Positions 55,258 through 64,000 of a stretch of DNA of 64,000 bases are shown in pieces. Made by a program: the position numbers and the translations under genes. Under the pieces are notes generated by a model. It had not been told where the DNA came from and did not search any database. It saw nothing but the letters and a program-made list of their open reading frames with translations. The DNA comes from Hazenella coriacea (GTDB lineage: Bacteria; Bacillota; Bacilli; Thermoactinomycetales; Thermoactinomycetaceae): NCBI RefSeq assembly GCF_004341825.1, contig NZ_SMAG01000001.1:1-64000 (forward strand), read 5' to 3'. The stretch's first letter is position 1. Each line of letters opens with the position of its first letter.

Positions 55258-56600
55258 AGTAATCCCTCCAATGCATCAGCCAGTTGATCAATCTCTTCTT
55301 TTGTACGCATTTCAGTAACAGCAATAAGTAAATATCCTTCTAATTCTGGATCATCTTTTCCTAAATCGTAACCTGCTATGATTCCTGACTGTAAAAGCTT
55401 GTCTATGATCTCTTGCACAGGTTTGTTTAGTTGGATGACGAACTCATTGAAAAATGGCTGCGCAAAAGGAACTGTCACACCTGAAACCTTTGCTAACCGT
55501 TTTTGGGCATAGTGGGCTTTATTGATATTTAAACGAGCCACATCTTGAATCCCTTGTTTACCTAAAGCGGACATATATACAGATGCAGCTAGTGCATTTA
55601 ACGCTTGGTTTGAACAAATATTGGAGGTTGCCTTATCCCTACGGATATGCTGTTCACGAGCTTGTAATGTAAGAACAAAGCCACGAACTCCATCTTCATC
55701 AACGGTTTGTCCAACGATCCGCCCTGGAATTTTTCTCATCAAAGCTTTGGTCGTCGCAAAGAAGCCACAATGAGGTCCACCAAATGAAGCGGGAATTCCC
55801 AAAGGTTGTGCATCTCCTACCACAATATCTGCACGATATGCACCAGGTGGTTTTAAAAGACCTAACGACAGCGGATTACTACTTACGATGAATAAACCTT
55901 TATGAGCATGGGCAAGTGGTTCGATTTTCTCCAGATCTTCAATATTCCCGAAAAAGTTAGGAGATTGCACGATCACCGCAGCTGTTCCTTCATCAGCAAT
56001 CTCAGCCAGTTGTTCTAGATCTGTCACTCCGTCCACACAAGCCACTTCTCTGATCTCTAATCCTAATCCTTGAGCATTGGTTTTTAAAATTTGCCGTGCT
56101 TCAGGATGAACTGCTCGAGAAATAATAATTTTCTTTTTACGTGAGGAACTGGCGGCAAGACTTGCTGCTTCTGCGAGTGCAGTTGGACCATCATACATCG
56201 ATGAATTGGCTACATCCATGCCTGTCAATTCACAAATCATTGTTTGAAACTCAAAAATAGCTTGTAGCTCCCCTTGACTAATCTCAGGTTGGTATGGAGT
56301 ATAAGCGGTATAAAATTCAGACCGTGAGATAACATGATTCACTACACTAGGAATATAGTGCTCATAGACTCCGGCTCCTAAAAAAGAAGTATATTGATCA
56401 AAAGAACCATTTTTACCCGCTAACTTCTTCATATAACGGAGTAGTTGTGGCTCAGGTAATGACTCTGGGATTTGGAGACTCTTTGGATAACGAATTGACT
56501 CAGGGATCTCAGCAAATAGTTCTTCTACTGATTGGACACCAATTGTATCTAACATGTCTTTCTTGTCTTGCTCAGTCATGGGTAAATAACGATATTTCAT
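55254..56600 (-). CDS. gcvPA: Glycine dehydrogenase (decarboxylating) subunit 1
   Basis: N-terminal half of the split P-protein. 448 residues, beginning [17 protein letters not shown] and with [26 protein letters not shown] and GPHCGFFA blocks. The ATG at 56600 has GGGGAGG upstream; the frame opens at 56630. It lies 37 bp after gcvT. H-protein and lipoate enzymes are not in the window; lipM and yqhL, which lie next in B. subtilis, are absent here. Confidence 0.96.
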   Translation of the reverse strand: MKYRYLPMTEQDKKDMLDTIGVQSVEELFAEIPESIRYPKSLQIPESLPEPQLLRYMKKLAGKNGSFDQYTSFLGAGVYEHYIPSVVNHVISRSEFYTAYTPYQPEISQGELQAIFEFQTMICELTGMDVANSSMYDGPTALAEAASLAASSSRKKKIIISRAVHPEARQILKTNAQGLGLEIREVACVDGVTDLEQLAEIADEGTAAVIVQSPNFFGNIEDLEKIEPLAHAHKGLFIVSSNPLSLGLLKPPGAYRADIVVGDAQPLGIPASFGGPHCGFFATTKALMRKIPGRIVGQTVDEDGVRGFVLTLQAREQHIRRDKATSNICSNQALNALAASVYMSALGKQGIQDVARLNINKAHYAQKRLAKVSGVTVPFAQPFFNEFVIQLNKPVQEIIDKLLQSGIIAGYDLGKDDPELEGYLLIAVTEMRTKEEIDQLADALEGLL

Positions 56601-56636
56601 AGCCCATTCATCCTCCCCACTCTGTTCCAAGTTCTT

Positions 56637-57731
56637 TTATTTTTGTCTTTTATAAAAAGGTGTTTTCACTACTTTTGCCTGAAGACGCTTCCCACGGATC
56701 TCAACTTCGATTTCTTGATCCAACTGCGCATATTCCTTTTGAAGTAAAGCTAGACCCACATTTATTTTCAATGTTGGAGATTGGGTTCCAGTAGTAATTT
56801 CCCCTACTTGTTGATCATTTACAAATACAGGGTAATGCGTACGTGGAATTCCTCGATCAATCATTTCAACCCCAACTAATTTTCTTGGTGCACCCTCATC
56901 TTTTTGCCGAGCTAGCACATCACGCCCTATAAATTCACCTTTTTCGGGTTTGACTGCAAATCCTAAGCCAGCTTCAATCGGGGTGATCGACTCAGACAAT
57001 TCTTGACCATATAAAGGTAACTTCGCTTCAAAACGTAAGGTATCACGAGCACCTAAACCACATGGCAATAATCCTTCTGGCTGTCCTGCTTCCACAATTG
57101 CTGTCCACAGATGGGGGGCATCATTAGCTGAGAAGTAAAGCTCAAACCCATCTTCACCCGTATACCCTGAACGTGAAACGAGTACTTGAACCCCTGCAAC
57201 CTCTACTTGTTGTTTAAATTTGAAAGGGCGGATTTCTGATAAAGAAGTATCCGTCAGTGTTTGTAAGATTTTTTCAGACAGAGGTCCTTGAACAGCCAAT
57301 TGAGCGATTTCGTCGGAAATATTTTTTACTGTTACATCACCTGTCTGATGCCTGTTAATCCACGCTACATCTTTATCAATATTAGCTGCATTAATAACAA
57401 GCAGATAGGTTTGTTCACCTGTCTGATAAACGAGCAAATCATCAATGATGCCACCTTCTGGATTACACATCATCGTATATTGTGCATCACCAATTCTTAA
57501 TTTCGCCGCATCATTCGTTGTTATTTTTTGAATAAACGAAAGAGCATCCGGTCCACTAATCTCTACTTCTCCCATGTGAGATACATCAAACAGACCCGCT
57601 TTTGTACGAACTGCCTCATGCTCTTGCTTAATTCCAACAAATTGAACAGGTAGCTCCCATCCACCAAATGGAATCAATTTCGCCTGTTCTTTGTAAACGT
57701 CATACAAGGGGGTTCTTTTTAAATCTGACAT
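56637..57731 (-). CDS. gcvT: Aminomethyltransferase (glycine cleavage T-protein)
   Basis: Transfers the methylene group from aminomethyl-lipoyl-H to tetrahydrofolate and releases ammonia; the product, 5,10-methylene-THF, is the FolD substrate. 364 residues with [23 protein letters not shown] and [22 protein letters not shown] lies before the ATG. First gene of the operon, under the riboswitch. Confidence 0.97.
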   Translation of the reverse strand: MSDLKRTPLYDVYKEQAKLIPFGGWELPVQFVGIKQEHEAVRTKAGLFDVSHMGEVEISGPDALSFIQKITTNDAAKLRIGDAQYTMMCNPEGGIIDDLLVYQTGEQTYLLVINAANIDKDVAWINRHQTGDVTVKNISDEIAQLAVQGPLSEKILQTLTDTSLSEIRPFKFKQQVEVAGVQVLVSRSGYTGEDGFELYFSANDAPHLWTAIVEAGQPEGLLPCGLGARDTLRFEAKLPLYGQELSESITPIEAGLGFAVKPEKGEFIGRDVLARQKDEGAPRKLVGVEMIDRGIPRTHYPVFVNDQQVGEITTGTQSPTLKINVGLALLQKEYAQLDQEIEVEIRGKRLQAKVVKTPFYKRQK

Positions 57732-57752
57732 TCTTCCACCTCCAAAGACATT

Positions 57753-57801
57753 AAAAAAGACAGAGAAATCCCCTAAACATCGTTTGGGAAATTTCTCTGT
57801 C
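57753..57801 (-). terminator. Riboswitch-controlled terminator upstream of gcvT
   Basis: Minus strand: GACAGAGAAAT...CCC pairs with GGG...ATTTCTCTGTC, followed by TTTTTT. The 5' arm (AGGACAGAG) is also the 3' strand of the second glycine aptamer, so glycine binding should prevent the terminator. Confidence 0.9.
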
Positions 57802-57972
57802 CTATAACCTGAGAGTTGACTCTGTCCTAATACAGAGTTGCCCCGTGGGTGGCTCGATCAACCGAGCTCTCTCCAGAGTGACGTCCAGCGGGCCTCCTTT
57901 TGCCTGAGAGATTCACCCTTGATCGGGTTTGCTCCTTCGGCGCCACCCTCATCAGGTGGTCTCTCCTCCCGC
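57799..57972 (-). promoter_or_regulatory. Tandem glycine riboswitch (gcvT motif)
   Basis: On the minus strand two aptamers follow each other. Aptamer 1 (about 57970-57893) has GGAGAGACC, GGGTGGCGCCGAAGGAGCAA and CTCTCAGGCAAAAGGA. Aptamer 2 (about 57886-57799) has CTCTGGAGAGAGC, GCCACCCACGGGGCAA, CTCTCAGG and AGGACAGAG. This is the classic cooperative glycine sensor of Bacilli that turns on gcvT-gcvPA-gcvPB when glycine is high. Confidence 0.96.
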
Positions 57973-58189
57973 CTTCAACCGCCGAACAATATCTCACTTA
58001 CTACTCACATTGTGCCATAAATCCCGTAACATTACGAGTTATTTTGAAGAAAAAATACGGATTTTCGCTTCAACACCTATGAAACCGCTACCATTTCATC
58101 CGCCAAATGATATGTATCATGCATGATTTCATATGTATTGATTCATACTAAAATTGCAATCCATTGCTATAGAAAGGTGGAAACCACGT

Positions 58190-59917
58190 ATGCATTCACT
58201 TCCGATCCATATCGATCGACAATGGTTATCCCCGTTTCTACAAAATTTAGAACAAGATAGCGGCTGGTCATCTTGGGAACGGTTTCAATTAGCTATTGAA
58301 GCTACAGAGAAACAATTAGTTCCTACATTTGACTCTATCCAAAGTTTAAAACAAATTCAAGGCTTTGAACCACTTCCTCATCAAATCGATGTTGTTCAGC
58401 GAGTCGTCAATGAAATGAATGGGCGAGCGATTCTTGCTGATGAAGTAGGACTCGGTAAAACCATTGAAGCTGGTTTAATCTTAAAAGAGTACATGATCCG
58501 TGGCCTTGTCAAAAAAGTGCTCATCCTCGTTCCCTCTTCTTTAGTTTTACAATGGACACGAGAACTAAATCAGAAATTCCAGATTTCAGCTATTGCACAA
58601 AAAAAAGAGTGGATGTGGGATCGCTATGACATTATCGTCGCTTCCATGGACACAGCCAAACGAGACCCACATCGGCAGTATATCCTAAAAAACCACTATG
58701 ATCTATTAATTGTTGATGAGGCTCATAAATTAAAAAACCGTCGCACAAAAAACTGGCAATTTATTAATGAGTTACAAAAAAAATATTGCCTTCTACTAAC
58801 TGCAACCCCAGTTCAAAATGAAATGGAAGAACTGTACAACTTGGTTACCTTATTAAAGCCCGGACACCTTGGAAAGCAATCACATTTTCAAAGTGATTAC
58901 GTTGCAGGAAAACGGAAAGCTAAAAATGAAAAGCAATTACGTGAGGAAGTAAGTCGGGTATTGATCCGTAATCGTCGTCGTGATGGAAACCTTCATCTAA
59001 CCAAACGGATCGTAAAAACCATACCTATTGAACTTTCTCCTGCCGAACGTGCCCTCTATGAAGGTGTAACCCAATTTGTGCGGAGCCGTTATCAAAACGG
59101 GGCTGGAGATTTAAAAAGCATGCTAGCCCTTCTCGTTCTACAAAAAGAGGTTTGTAGCAGTCGTGACGCTGTTTTTCACACGTTATTTAAATTATTTCAA
59201 CGTAGAGAGGAAGGAAAAGAATCACTCTCTCCAGAAGTGGCTCATCTCGCAGATCTATTGCGAAAAGTGACTTCCTCTTCCAAAGTCAATGCTGCTGTCC
59301 AACTCATCAAAGAAATATCTCCTGAAAAAGTCATTTTGTTCACAGAATATCGAGCGACACAAGAAATGTTGATGCGTGAACTATCCAATGTTGGCATCCA
59401 TGCGGTTCCATACCGAGGCGGTTTTAATCGAAATAAAAAAGATTGGATGATGGAGTTATTTAAAACGAGAGCTCAAGTCATGATTGCCACCGAAGCGGGT
59501 GGTGAAGGAATCAACCTACAATTTTGTCACCATATTATTAATTTTGATATGCCATGGAACCCGATGCGTGTCGAACAAAGGATCGGACGGGTTCATCGTC
59601 TTGGTCAGACCAAAGATGTATTTATTTATAACTTTGCTACACTTCATACCATTGAAGAACATATCATCTGGTTATTACAAGAAAAAATTCAACTCTTTGA
59701 AACCGTGATCGGCGAACTGGAAACAATCTTGGAAAAAATAGAAAAAAATGAGTCATTTGAACAAACTTTGATGAAAATCATGTTGGATTCAGATGAGGAG
59801 AAACAAGTAAGAGATCGTTTACAGGATTGGAGTCAGTCGTTTAAAGAGACTCAACAAGAGGTAGAACAACAAAAAAAACAACAGGAGGTGAAATGGTATG
59901 GATCAGCAGGAAGTTAG
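58190..59917 (+). CDS. SNF2-family helicase YqhH
   Basis: DEAD/DEAH-type translocase of 575 residues: Q-like PHQIDVVQRV, Walker A DEVGLGKT, VDEAHK (motif II), LTATP (motif III), and the C-terminal lobe with QRIGRVHRLGQT (motif VI). It is the YqhH (RapA/SNF2-like) protein; it may remodel RNA polymerase or DNA-bound complexes. The ATG at 58190 has AAAGGTGG at 9 nt; the frame opens at TTG 58154. Divergent from gcvT and overlapping yqhG, as in B. subtilis. Confidence 0.92.
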   Translation: MHSLPIHIDRQWLSPFLQNLEQDSGWSSWERFQLAIEATEKQLVPTFDSIQSLKQIQGFEPLPHQIDVVQRVVNEMNGRAILADEVGLGKTIEAGLILKEYMIRGLVKKVLILVPSSLVLQWTRELNQKFQISAIAQKKEWMWDRYDIIVASMDTAKRDPHRQYILKNHYDLLIVDEAHKLKNRRTKNWQFINELQKKYCLLLTATPVQNEMEELYNLVTLLKPGHLGKQSHFQSDYVAGKRKAKNEKQLREEVSRVLIRNRRRDGNLHLTKRIVKTIPIELSPAERALYEGVTQFVRSRYQNGAGDLKSMLALLVLQKEVCSSRDAVFHTLFKLFQRREEGKESLSPEVAHLADLLRKVTSSSKVNAAVQLIKEISPEKVILFTEYRATQEMLMRELSNVGIHAVPYRGGFNRNKKDWMMELFKTRAQVMIATEAGGEGINLQFCHHIINFDMPWNPMRVEQRIGRVHRLGQTKDVFIYNFATLHTIEEHIIWLLQEKIQLFETVIGELETILEKIEKNESFEQTLMKIMLDSDEEKQVRDRLQDWSQSFKETQQEVEQQKKQQEVKWYGSAGS

Positions 59918-60722
59918 AGAGTTTGTAGAACGATATATGGAACATCATCAGTGTCAAGTGATTGAATCAACCCCTTCCTATCTACAGACACAACTATCGA
60001 TCGAAGTAGATAAAGATTTATTAAATCGTCCTTTTTATTGGATGTATGTAGAAAAATTAAACCAAGAACCACAACCTGCTCAATTTTGTTTCATCTTTGA
60101 TCTTGAGAATCATCCCCCTGACCAGCGAGGCGAATATATATTTTTTGGTTCACCTCGCTTTTCTCAAATGTTACAATCTGCTCAAAAGCATGGACGCTTT
60201 GTGCGACTTTATCAGGAGGCTCCAGGGTGGGAGCTCTCCCTTCACTCTAAACCATATATCCCTTGGCTGTTGATTAACTTTAAACTCTCGTACATCTGCG
60301 ATCAGAAAAAAGATCGACTCAACTCATTGGGGATCAATCTTTACACAGGAGAAATCAAAGATAACTTTTATCCATGGATTCAAACTTTTTCATGGACCTC
60401 CCAAATACCCGTAAAACGCCATCTGCTATCTAAAAGACTTTCCATTCCAGAAGCTGTAGGTGAGTTGGAATATTATCTTCAAGATCAGTTACATCAAGAG
60501 GATTTGAGCTGGGCGGAAGCGGCTAAAGAGCGTTTACAAATGGAAATGAATCAATTAAATAGTTTTTATCCAGAAGGAGAAGTGCAAAATGAGGAGAAAG
60601 AAAAAGAAAAAAAACAACGCATACGAGAGATGATTTGGCAGTATCATCCTCGTGTCGAAATTGAAGTGGTGAACGCAGGAATTTTTTATATGAACCCTTC
60701 ATCTGAGTCTCTGTCATCTTAA
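59898..60722 (+). CDS. YqhG family protein
   Basis: A 274-residue protein of unknown function, found next to yqhH in Bacillales. Starts MDQQEVREFVERYM and has a well-conserved front part (QLSIEVDKDLLNRPFYWMYV, EYIFFGSPRFSQM). The 20-bp overlap with yqhH and GGAGGTG inside the yqhH end show translational coupling, suggesting that the two act together. Confidence 0.9.
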   Translation: MDQQEVREFVERYMEHHQCQVIESTPSYLQTQLSIEVDKDLLNRPFYWMYVEKLNQEPQPAQFCFIFDLENHPPDQRGEYIFFGSPRFSQMLQSAQKHGRFVRLYQEAPGWELSLHSKPYIPWLLINFKLSYICDQKKDRLNSLGINLYTGEIKDNFYPWIQTFSWTSQIPVKRHLLSKRLSIPEAVGELEYYLQDQLHQEDLSWAEAAKERLQMEMNQLNSFYPEGEVQNEEKEKEKKQRIREMIWQYHPRVEIEVVNAGIFYMNPSSESLSS

Positions 60723-60832
60723 TGTTGGATGTTCGTAACATAAAGAAAGAAAAAGTTACAATATTGTGATGTAACTGTATCATTCTTATCCAATAATAGA
60801 TATTACCATTAAAACGAGGGGGTCCTTTTCAG

Positions 60833-61168
60833 ATGAAAAGGTACTTGTACATCTATCATCAATACGGCAAACGCGGACAAGTCTTTTATCAACACTTAGA
60901 TGATGTGATGAAGCGGGCTTTTTGGGATTCTGAATGGGGATTTGCCTGGGTTGAAAAAATTATCGACACCTTCACAGGTGAACAATACGTCTTTTCTCCA
61001 AAAGCAACTGACCCTGACAAATGTAGAGATGTCTATTTATATTGGTATAAAAAGGGATGGATTTCTGAGGATGAGATGCCCGCCGAAGTGGCTAAACAGA
61101 TCACTCCTAGAAAAAAAACGACTACATTTTCCTTTGGTGATCTACTTGCCAAAATTATTTCAATATGA
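60833..61168 (+). CDS. Unknown small protein (111 aa)
   Basis: I do not recognise a family. The protein is rich in Tyr, Trp and Lys (KRYLYIYHQYGKRGQ, YLYWYKKGW), soluble, with no evident metal or catalytic motif. GAGGGGGTCC lies ahead of the ATG. Composition and a good Shine-Dalgarno argue that it is real. It follows yqhG by 110 bp; sinI/sinR, which lie near here in B. subtilis, are not seen. Confidence 0.6.
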   Translation: MKRYLYIYHQYGKRGQVFYQHLDDVMKRAFWDSEWGFAWVEKIIDTFTGEQYVFSPKATDPDKCRDVYLYWYKKGWISEDEMPAEVAKQITPRKKTTTFSFGDLLAKIISI

Positions 61169-61240
61169 TCGGACTAGATGAAAACTGCCCTGCTAATTAA
61201 CTATACTCTCCGTATTACCGCAGGGCTACATGTCATACAA

Positions 61241-61274
61241 AAAAACAAACCATGTTAAGATAACCATGGTTTGT
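61241..61274 (-). terminator. Terminator of the 118-aa gene
   Basis: ACAAACCATG/CATGGTTTGT, followed on the minus strand by TTTTTTTG; the stop codon of the gene lies in the loop. Confidence 0.8.
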
Positions 61275-61611
61275 GATGATTCTCTTTTCGATCTGAGAAA
61301 TATAAAAAAAGTAACAATCGGTACCGTTGGTTTAATTCCTGTAGATAGACCGAAAAGTATTCTCCATTTTTCCTCAATAAACTAAAACAAGCAAGGTCTA
61401 AAAAGCAAATCACCTCTTGCAAATGCTGATGTTCTTCAATCCAGTCTTCATGTAACATGTGATCAATGGAACTGTCTACCTTTTCCGACACGGATCGGAC
61501 AAGCTCTAGCCCGTTCTCTTCAGAAAAATGGTTTAACAGATGGACACTTTCATCCACTCTTCTTAATACTTCTCCCCACTCATTGGAACAAGTGTGCAAT
61601 TCCAATGCCAT
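61255..61611 (-). CDS. Unknown helical protein (118 aa)
   Basis: No family recognised. Mostly alpha-helical by pattern (GEVLRRVDESVHLLNHF, EEHQHLQEVICFLDLACFSLL) and acidic. The ATG at 61611 is preceded by GGGGTGG, and a clear terminator follows, both supporting a real gene. Confidence 0.6.
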   Translation of the reverse strand: MALELHTCSNEWGEVLRRVDESVHLLNHFSEENGLELVRSVSEKVDSSIDHMLHEDWIEEHQHLQEVICFLDLACFSLLRKNGEYFSVYLQELNQRYRLLLFLYFSDRKENHHKPWLS

Positions 61612-61916
61612 TCTGCACCACCCCAGAAAATCTCTACTCTGGCTTAATCAAAGCCGATATCCAAATCTCTCCATTTGATACTACATTTTTCTCCCTTTCT
61701 CAGCCAAAACCCTCCCTATTGGATCATTTTTGTGTGTGGTTTTGTGTCGGAGATTTACAATTATTGTTGAATCAATGGTCGATGGGATGATTTTGTCGAA
61801 TTCGATTCGTTAGTCTGATAAGATGGTTTCTGACTTTTATCTCTATATTGAATGTTGCCTATGAAAGCTTATGTATTTACTTTAAAATGAAAGATATGAG
61901 TAGTGTCAATTACGTA
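61612..61916. other. Intergenic region without supported gene
   Basis: About 300 bp upstream of the 118-aa gene. One 61-codon plus-strand frame overlaps the start of that gene and has no Shine-Dalgarno. Nothing else was recognised here. Confidence 0.4.
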
Positions 61917-62123
61917 ATATTTACCTGCACGATCAGGCGTCGGAGCCCGATTTTCGCCCTCCATGAGCTTGTGCCTTGCAAAGAAGAGAAGAAGTCCGCT
62001 CCACCCTTCGATTCCGGGAGGAGGCAAAAGGCATCGAAGAAGCTCAAAGAAGAGTTGCCTCCTCTTTTCCTCCATCGAAGGGTTCCACTAAATTGCGGCA
62101 CAAAGTCATTTCGTGCGAAATAT
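61917..62123. repeat. Nested palindromic element, GC-richer than its surroundings
   Basis: Five nested inverted-repeat pairs share one centre: ATATTT/AAATAT (61917/62118), GCACGA/TCGTGC (61927/62111), TTGTGCC/GGCACAA (61969/62097), CCCTTCGAT/ATCGAAGGG (62004/62074) and GAGGAGGCAA/TTGCCTCCTC (62018/62055). Such an arrangement fits a non-autonomous mobile element or an extragenic repeat of the kind often mis-called as short proteins in Bacillaceae. Both strands have spurious open frames of 60-100 codons here. Confidence 0.65.
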
Positions 62124-62177
62124 CGACTCCAATCAAATGAGTGTTGATTTACGTTTCTTTACGATCATTCAACTAGA

Positions 62178-63509
62178 TTAACTCCAACTCTCCCCAAAAA
62201 GTCTTGTATACATTTTCATAGCGAACGGATCAGTCATACCTGCGATATAGTCACAGACGAGACGTGCTTTATGGGCATCTGATGGGTCTTGGGATAACTT
62301 TTCACGGTCATGTTCGGGTAATAATCTTTCTTCATTCATCATGGCTTGAAACATTTGTTGGATCATATAGCTCCCTTTCCAAGCGATGATCTGAACGGGT
62401 TGTGATGAGATGACTTGATCGGCGACTACTTGCTTTAGTTCTGTAAGTAGCTGATTTAGATCATCGGGTAAGTATGCTACAAAACGTAAACGTGGCGATC
62501 CAAGCTGTCCTATGTTTTCTTTGATCTGGATATGTGTAATAAATGTAGAGATAATCCGGGAAAAAATCTTTTTCAAACGATACTTAATATGATCGTGATC
62601 TTCTTGGAGCTGTACTAAATCGTTCATTGCTTGCTCTAATTCAGGGTAAGCATGATTCGAAAAAGAACTTAATAGCTCTTTGAGTCGAGTAAGTCGGATC
62701 AAGCCTAGATGGATCGCATCTTCAAAGTCATGAGTCCCATAAGCGATATCATCAGCTAATTCAATGATGGAACATTCAAATGTTCGGTGTTGAGTGAGTC
62801 GATATCTCCCTTGTGCTGATGTAGCTTGTAGAAATTCCTTCTCCTCCTCCGAAAAGGGGGCTAATGCCCATTGAAAAGCTTCCTTTTCACTTTGAAATGC
62901 GCTTGCTTTAGGCGGTAACTCTTGATTTTCTACTCTCTCCATAGCCTTATTCAATAGAATGGGATACTTCATCACGGACAATAACAATCCCCGGGTCACA
63001 TTTAGTCCGTTTTCTCGATCCCCTTCCAAGCGAGTAAGGATTCGAAAAGTATGTGCGTTTCCTTCAAATCCCCCAAATAATCTCATACATTGATGAAGAG
63101 CTTGTTCACCACGATGGCCAAAAGGTGGATGTCCTAGGTCATGCGCAAGAGCGGCTGCTTCGATCAGTGAGAGATCAAGAGCATATTCCTCTTTAAACAG
63201 AGGATGAAGGTGATTCAATGAGATGCCAATCCCACGAGCGATTTGCGCTACTTCCATGGAGTGTGTTAATCGGGTTCGATGAAAGTCTCCCACTTCCGAG
63301 GTGATCACTTGTGTTTTCGCTTGCAACCGGCGAAAGGCGGCACTATGAACAATCCGTCCATAATCTTTTTCAAACGGATCTCGGGCATCATATTTTTTAT
63401 GAGAAGAAGAAATCTGTCGTTCTTGGTCACTAGGTAAGTAAAATGGGTTTACATGCTTTTTTATTATCATAGACTGCTCCTTAGATGAATCTGGTTTATC
63501 ATACTTCAC
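62178..63509 (-). CDS. dGTPase-like HD-domain triphosphohydrolase
   Basis: About 430-443 residues. HD-family signature: RRLQAKTQV, the metal-binding HSMEVAQIARGI and AAALAHDLGHPPFGHRGE, and DDIAYGTHDFEDA, which matches the dGTPase/dNTPase family that hydrolyses dNTP to nucleoside and tripolyphosphate. Two starts are possible: GTG at 63509 with AGAGGA, or ATG at 63470 (MIIKKHVNPFY) with AAGGAG at 6 nt. Together with NrdJ it would adjust dNTP pools (inference). Confidence 0.9.
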   Translation of the reverse strand: MKYDKPDSSKEQSMIIKKHVNPFYLPSDQERQISSSHKKYDARDPFEKDYGRIVHSAAFRRLQAKTQVITSEVGDFHRTRLTHSMEVAQIARGIGISLNHLHPLFKEEYALDLSLIEAAALAHDLGHPPFGHRGEQALHQCMRLFGGFEGNAHTFRILTRLEGDRENGLNVTRGLLLSVMKYPILLNKAMERVENQELPPKASAFQSEKEAFQWALAPFSEEEKEFLQATSAQGRYRLTQHRTFECSIIELADDIAYGTHDFEDAIHLGLIRLTRLKELLSSFSNHAYPELEQAMNDLVQLQEDHDHIKYRLKKIFSRIISTFITHIQIKENIGQLGSPRLRFVAYLPDDLNQLLTELKQVVADQVISSQPVQIIAWKGSYMIQQMFQAMMNEERLLPEHDREKLSQDPSDAHKARLVCDYIAGMTDPFAMKMYTRLFGESWS

Positions 63510-63681
63510 ACATTCCTCTTTATTCTCGAAAAGTAGTAGTATTACTTACTTTTCCTTTCATTCCCATTCTCTAAACCTACAGCTCTCTCAGATTTTTTAA
63601 TTACAAGTTAAAGGAATTAACATACAGAAATCAAATTATTAATAAAGAAAACCTAGGCTTCATTTAAAGGAGAGAATTTTA

Positions 63682-64000
63682 TTGTTCTATTTATCAACGA
63701 ACTGGGAGATGTGGGGTGCATTGGGGCAATGGGCGGGTGCTTTATTCACCGCCATAGCTGTCAGCGTTGCCCTTTGGCAAGTTCTTGAAATGAAGAAACA
63801 AGCACAACAAGATAAAGAACAGAAAGCTATCATTCGTTTTTTAAAAACTGATGGAAACCTCGAAATCATCTTAAATAATATAAATTCGGCTCCGATTTAT
63901 GTGAGTCAGTCACTTATCTTTCACATGTGTGAACATCCGTTTAGAAAAGAATTGTATTACGAACCCATGAACGACCCTCAAATCCAAACCGATTCTCCCA
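63682..64000 (+). CDS. Membrane-anchored protein of unknown function (3' end beyond window)
   Basis: An open frame without stop runs from a TTG at 63682 to the window edge (106 codons). AAAGGAGAG lies 7-8 nt upstream. The first part has one membrane segment (WGALGQWAGALFTAIAVSVALW) followed by a charged helix (MKKQAQQDKEQKA) and a soluble part. This arrangement is common in small unknown membrane proteins of Bacilli. Divergent from the dGTPase-like gene. Confidence 0.6.
   Translation, partial: MFYLSTNWEMWGALGQWAGALFTAIAVSVALWQVLEMKKQAQQDKEQKAIIRFLKTDGNLEIILNNINSAPIYVSQSLIFHMCEHPFRKELYYEPMNDPQIQTDSP

Noticed and set aside
61605-61790. 61-codon plus-strand frame
   Set aside because: It overlaps the start of the divergent 118-aa gene and lacks a ribosome-binding site.
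61848-62147. Frames of 63-99 codons on both strands upstream of the dGTPase-like gene
   Set aside because: They arise from the nested palindromic element; frames on opposite strands mirror each other.

Overview
The window is a stretch of chromosome from a spore-forming member of the Bacillales. The partial 16S rRNA and the AT-rich codon use fit the Thermoactinomycetaceae best; I cannot name the genus from sequence alone. SpoIVB, the whole spoIIIA operon, AT-rich spacers and frequent GTG/TTG starts with strong Shine-Dalgarno sites all fit this. No insertion sequence, prophage or CRISPR array was seen.

Layout. (1) 1-1100: the 5' two thirds of a 16S rRNA gene on the minus strand, driven by a promoter whose -35 box lies inside the end of spoIVB. 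(2) 1234-17060, all minus strand: the conserved Bacillales housekeeping block, read in transcription order accB-accC-asp23-amaP-DUF2273-nusB-folD-xseA-xseB-ispA-[structured RNA]-dxs-tlyA-(membrane protein)-nadK-argR-recN-spoIVB. It covers fatty-acid priming, folate C1, isoprenoid precursors, DNA repair, arginine control and the sigma-K checkpoint protease. (3) 17382-23356: a GNAT protein and the eight-gene spoIIIAA-AH operon. (4) 23481-29627: an accessory block (CD1247-like protein, MFS efflux, phosphosulfolactate synthase, DUF441, secreted subtilase, CvfC). (5) 29698-34871: efp-pepQ-aroQ, yqhQ, SA1362-like, patatin and mntR, in the order seen in B. subtilis. (6) 34980-53708: a roughly 19 kb accessory segment. 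It holds a flavin reductase, a spore-surface-like protein, a short DivIVA/GpsB-type protein, HEAT-repeat, phosphoesterase and SGNH proteins, a Ser/Thr kinase ending in a SPOR domain, class II ribonucleotide reductase with NrdR boxes, D-amino-acid transaminase, a membrane pseudokinase, two SDR proteins, Nudix, YdbC, a second MFS and RidA. (7) 53809-60722: the glycine cleavage genes gcvT-gcvPA-gcvPB under a tandem glycine riboswitch, divergent from yqhH-yqhG. (8) 60833-64000: small unknown genes, a GC-richer nested palindromic element, a dGTPase-like gene and the start of a membrane protein cut by the window edge.

The most interesting signals are: a highly structured ~400-nt non-coding interval with its own promoter between ispA and dxs, the genomic position known for OLE RNA, but with no adjacent OapA gene; a second structured interval with attenuator features between nusB and folD; a receptor-type kinase whose external part is SPOR instead of PASTA, and a nearby membrane pseudokinase with a large external domain; a ~200-bp nested palindrome near dgt; and an rRNA operon in the place where spo0A normally follows spoIVB. 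All assignments are from reading the sequence and from memory of the families; no database search was run.
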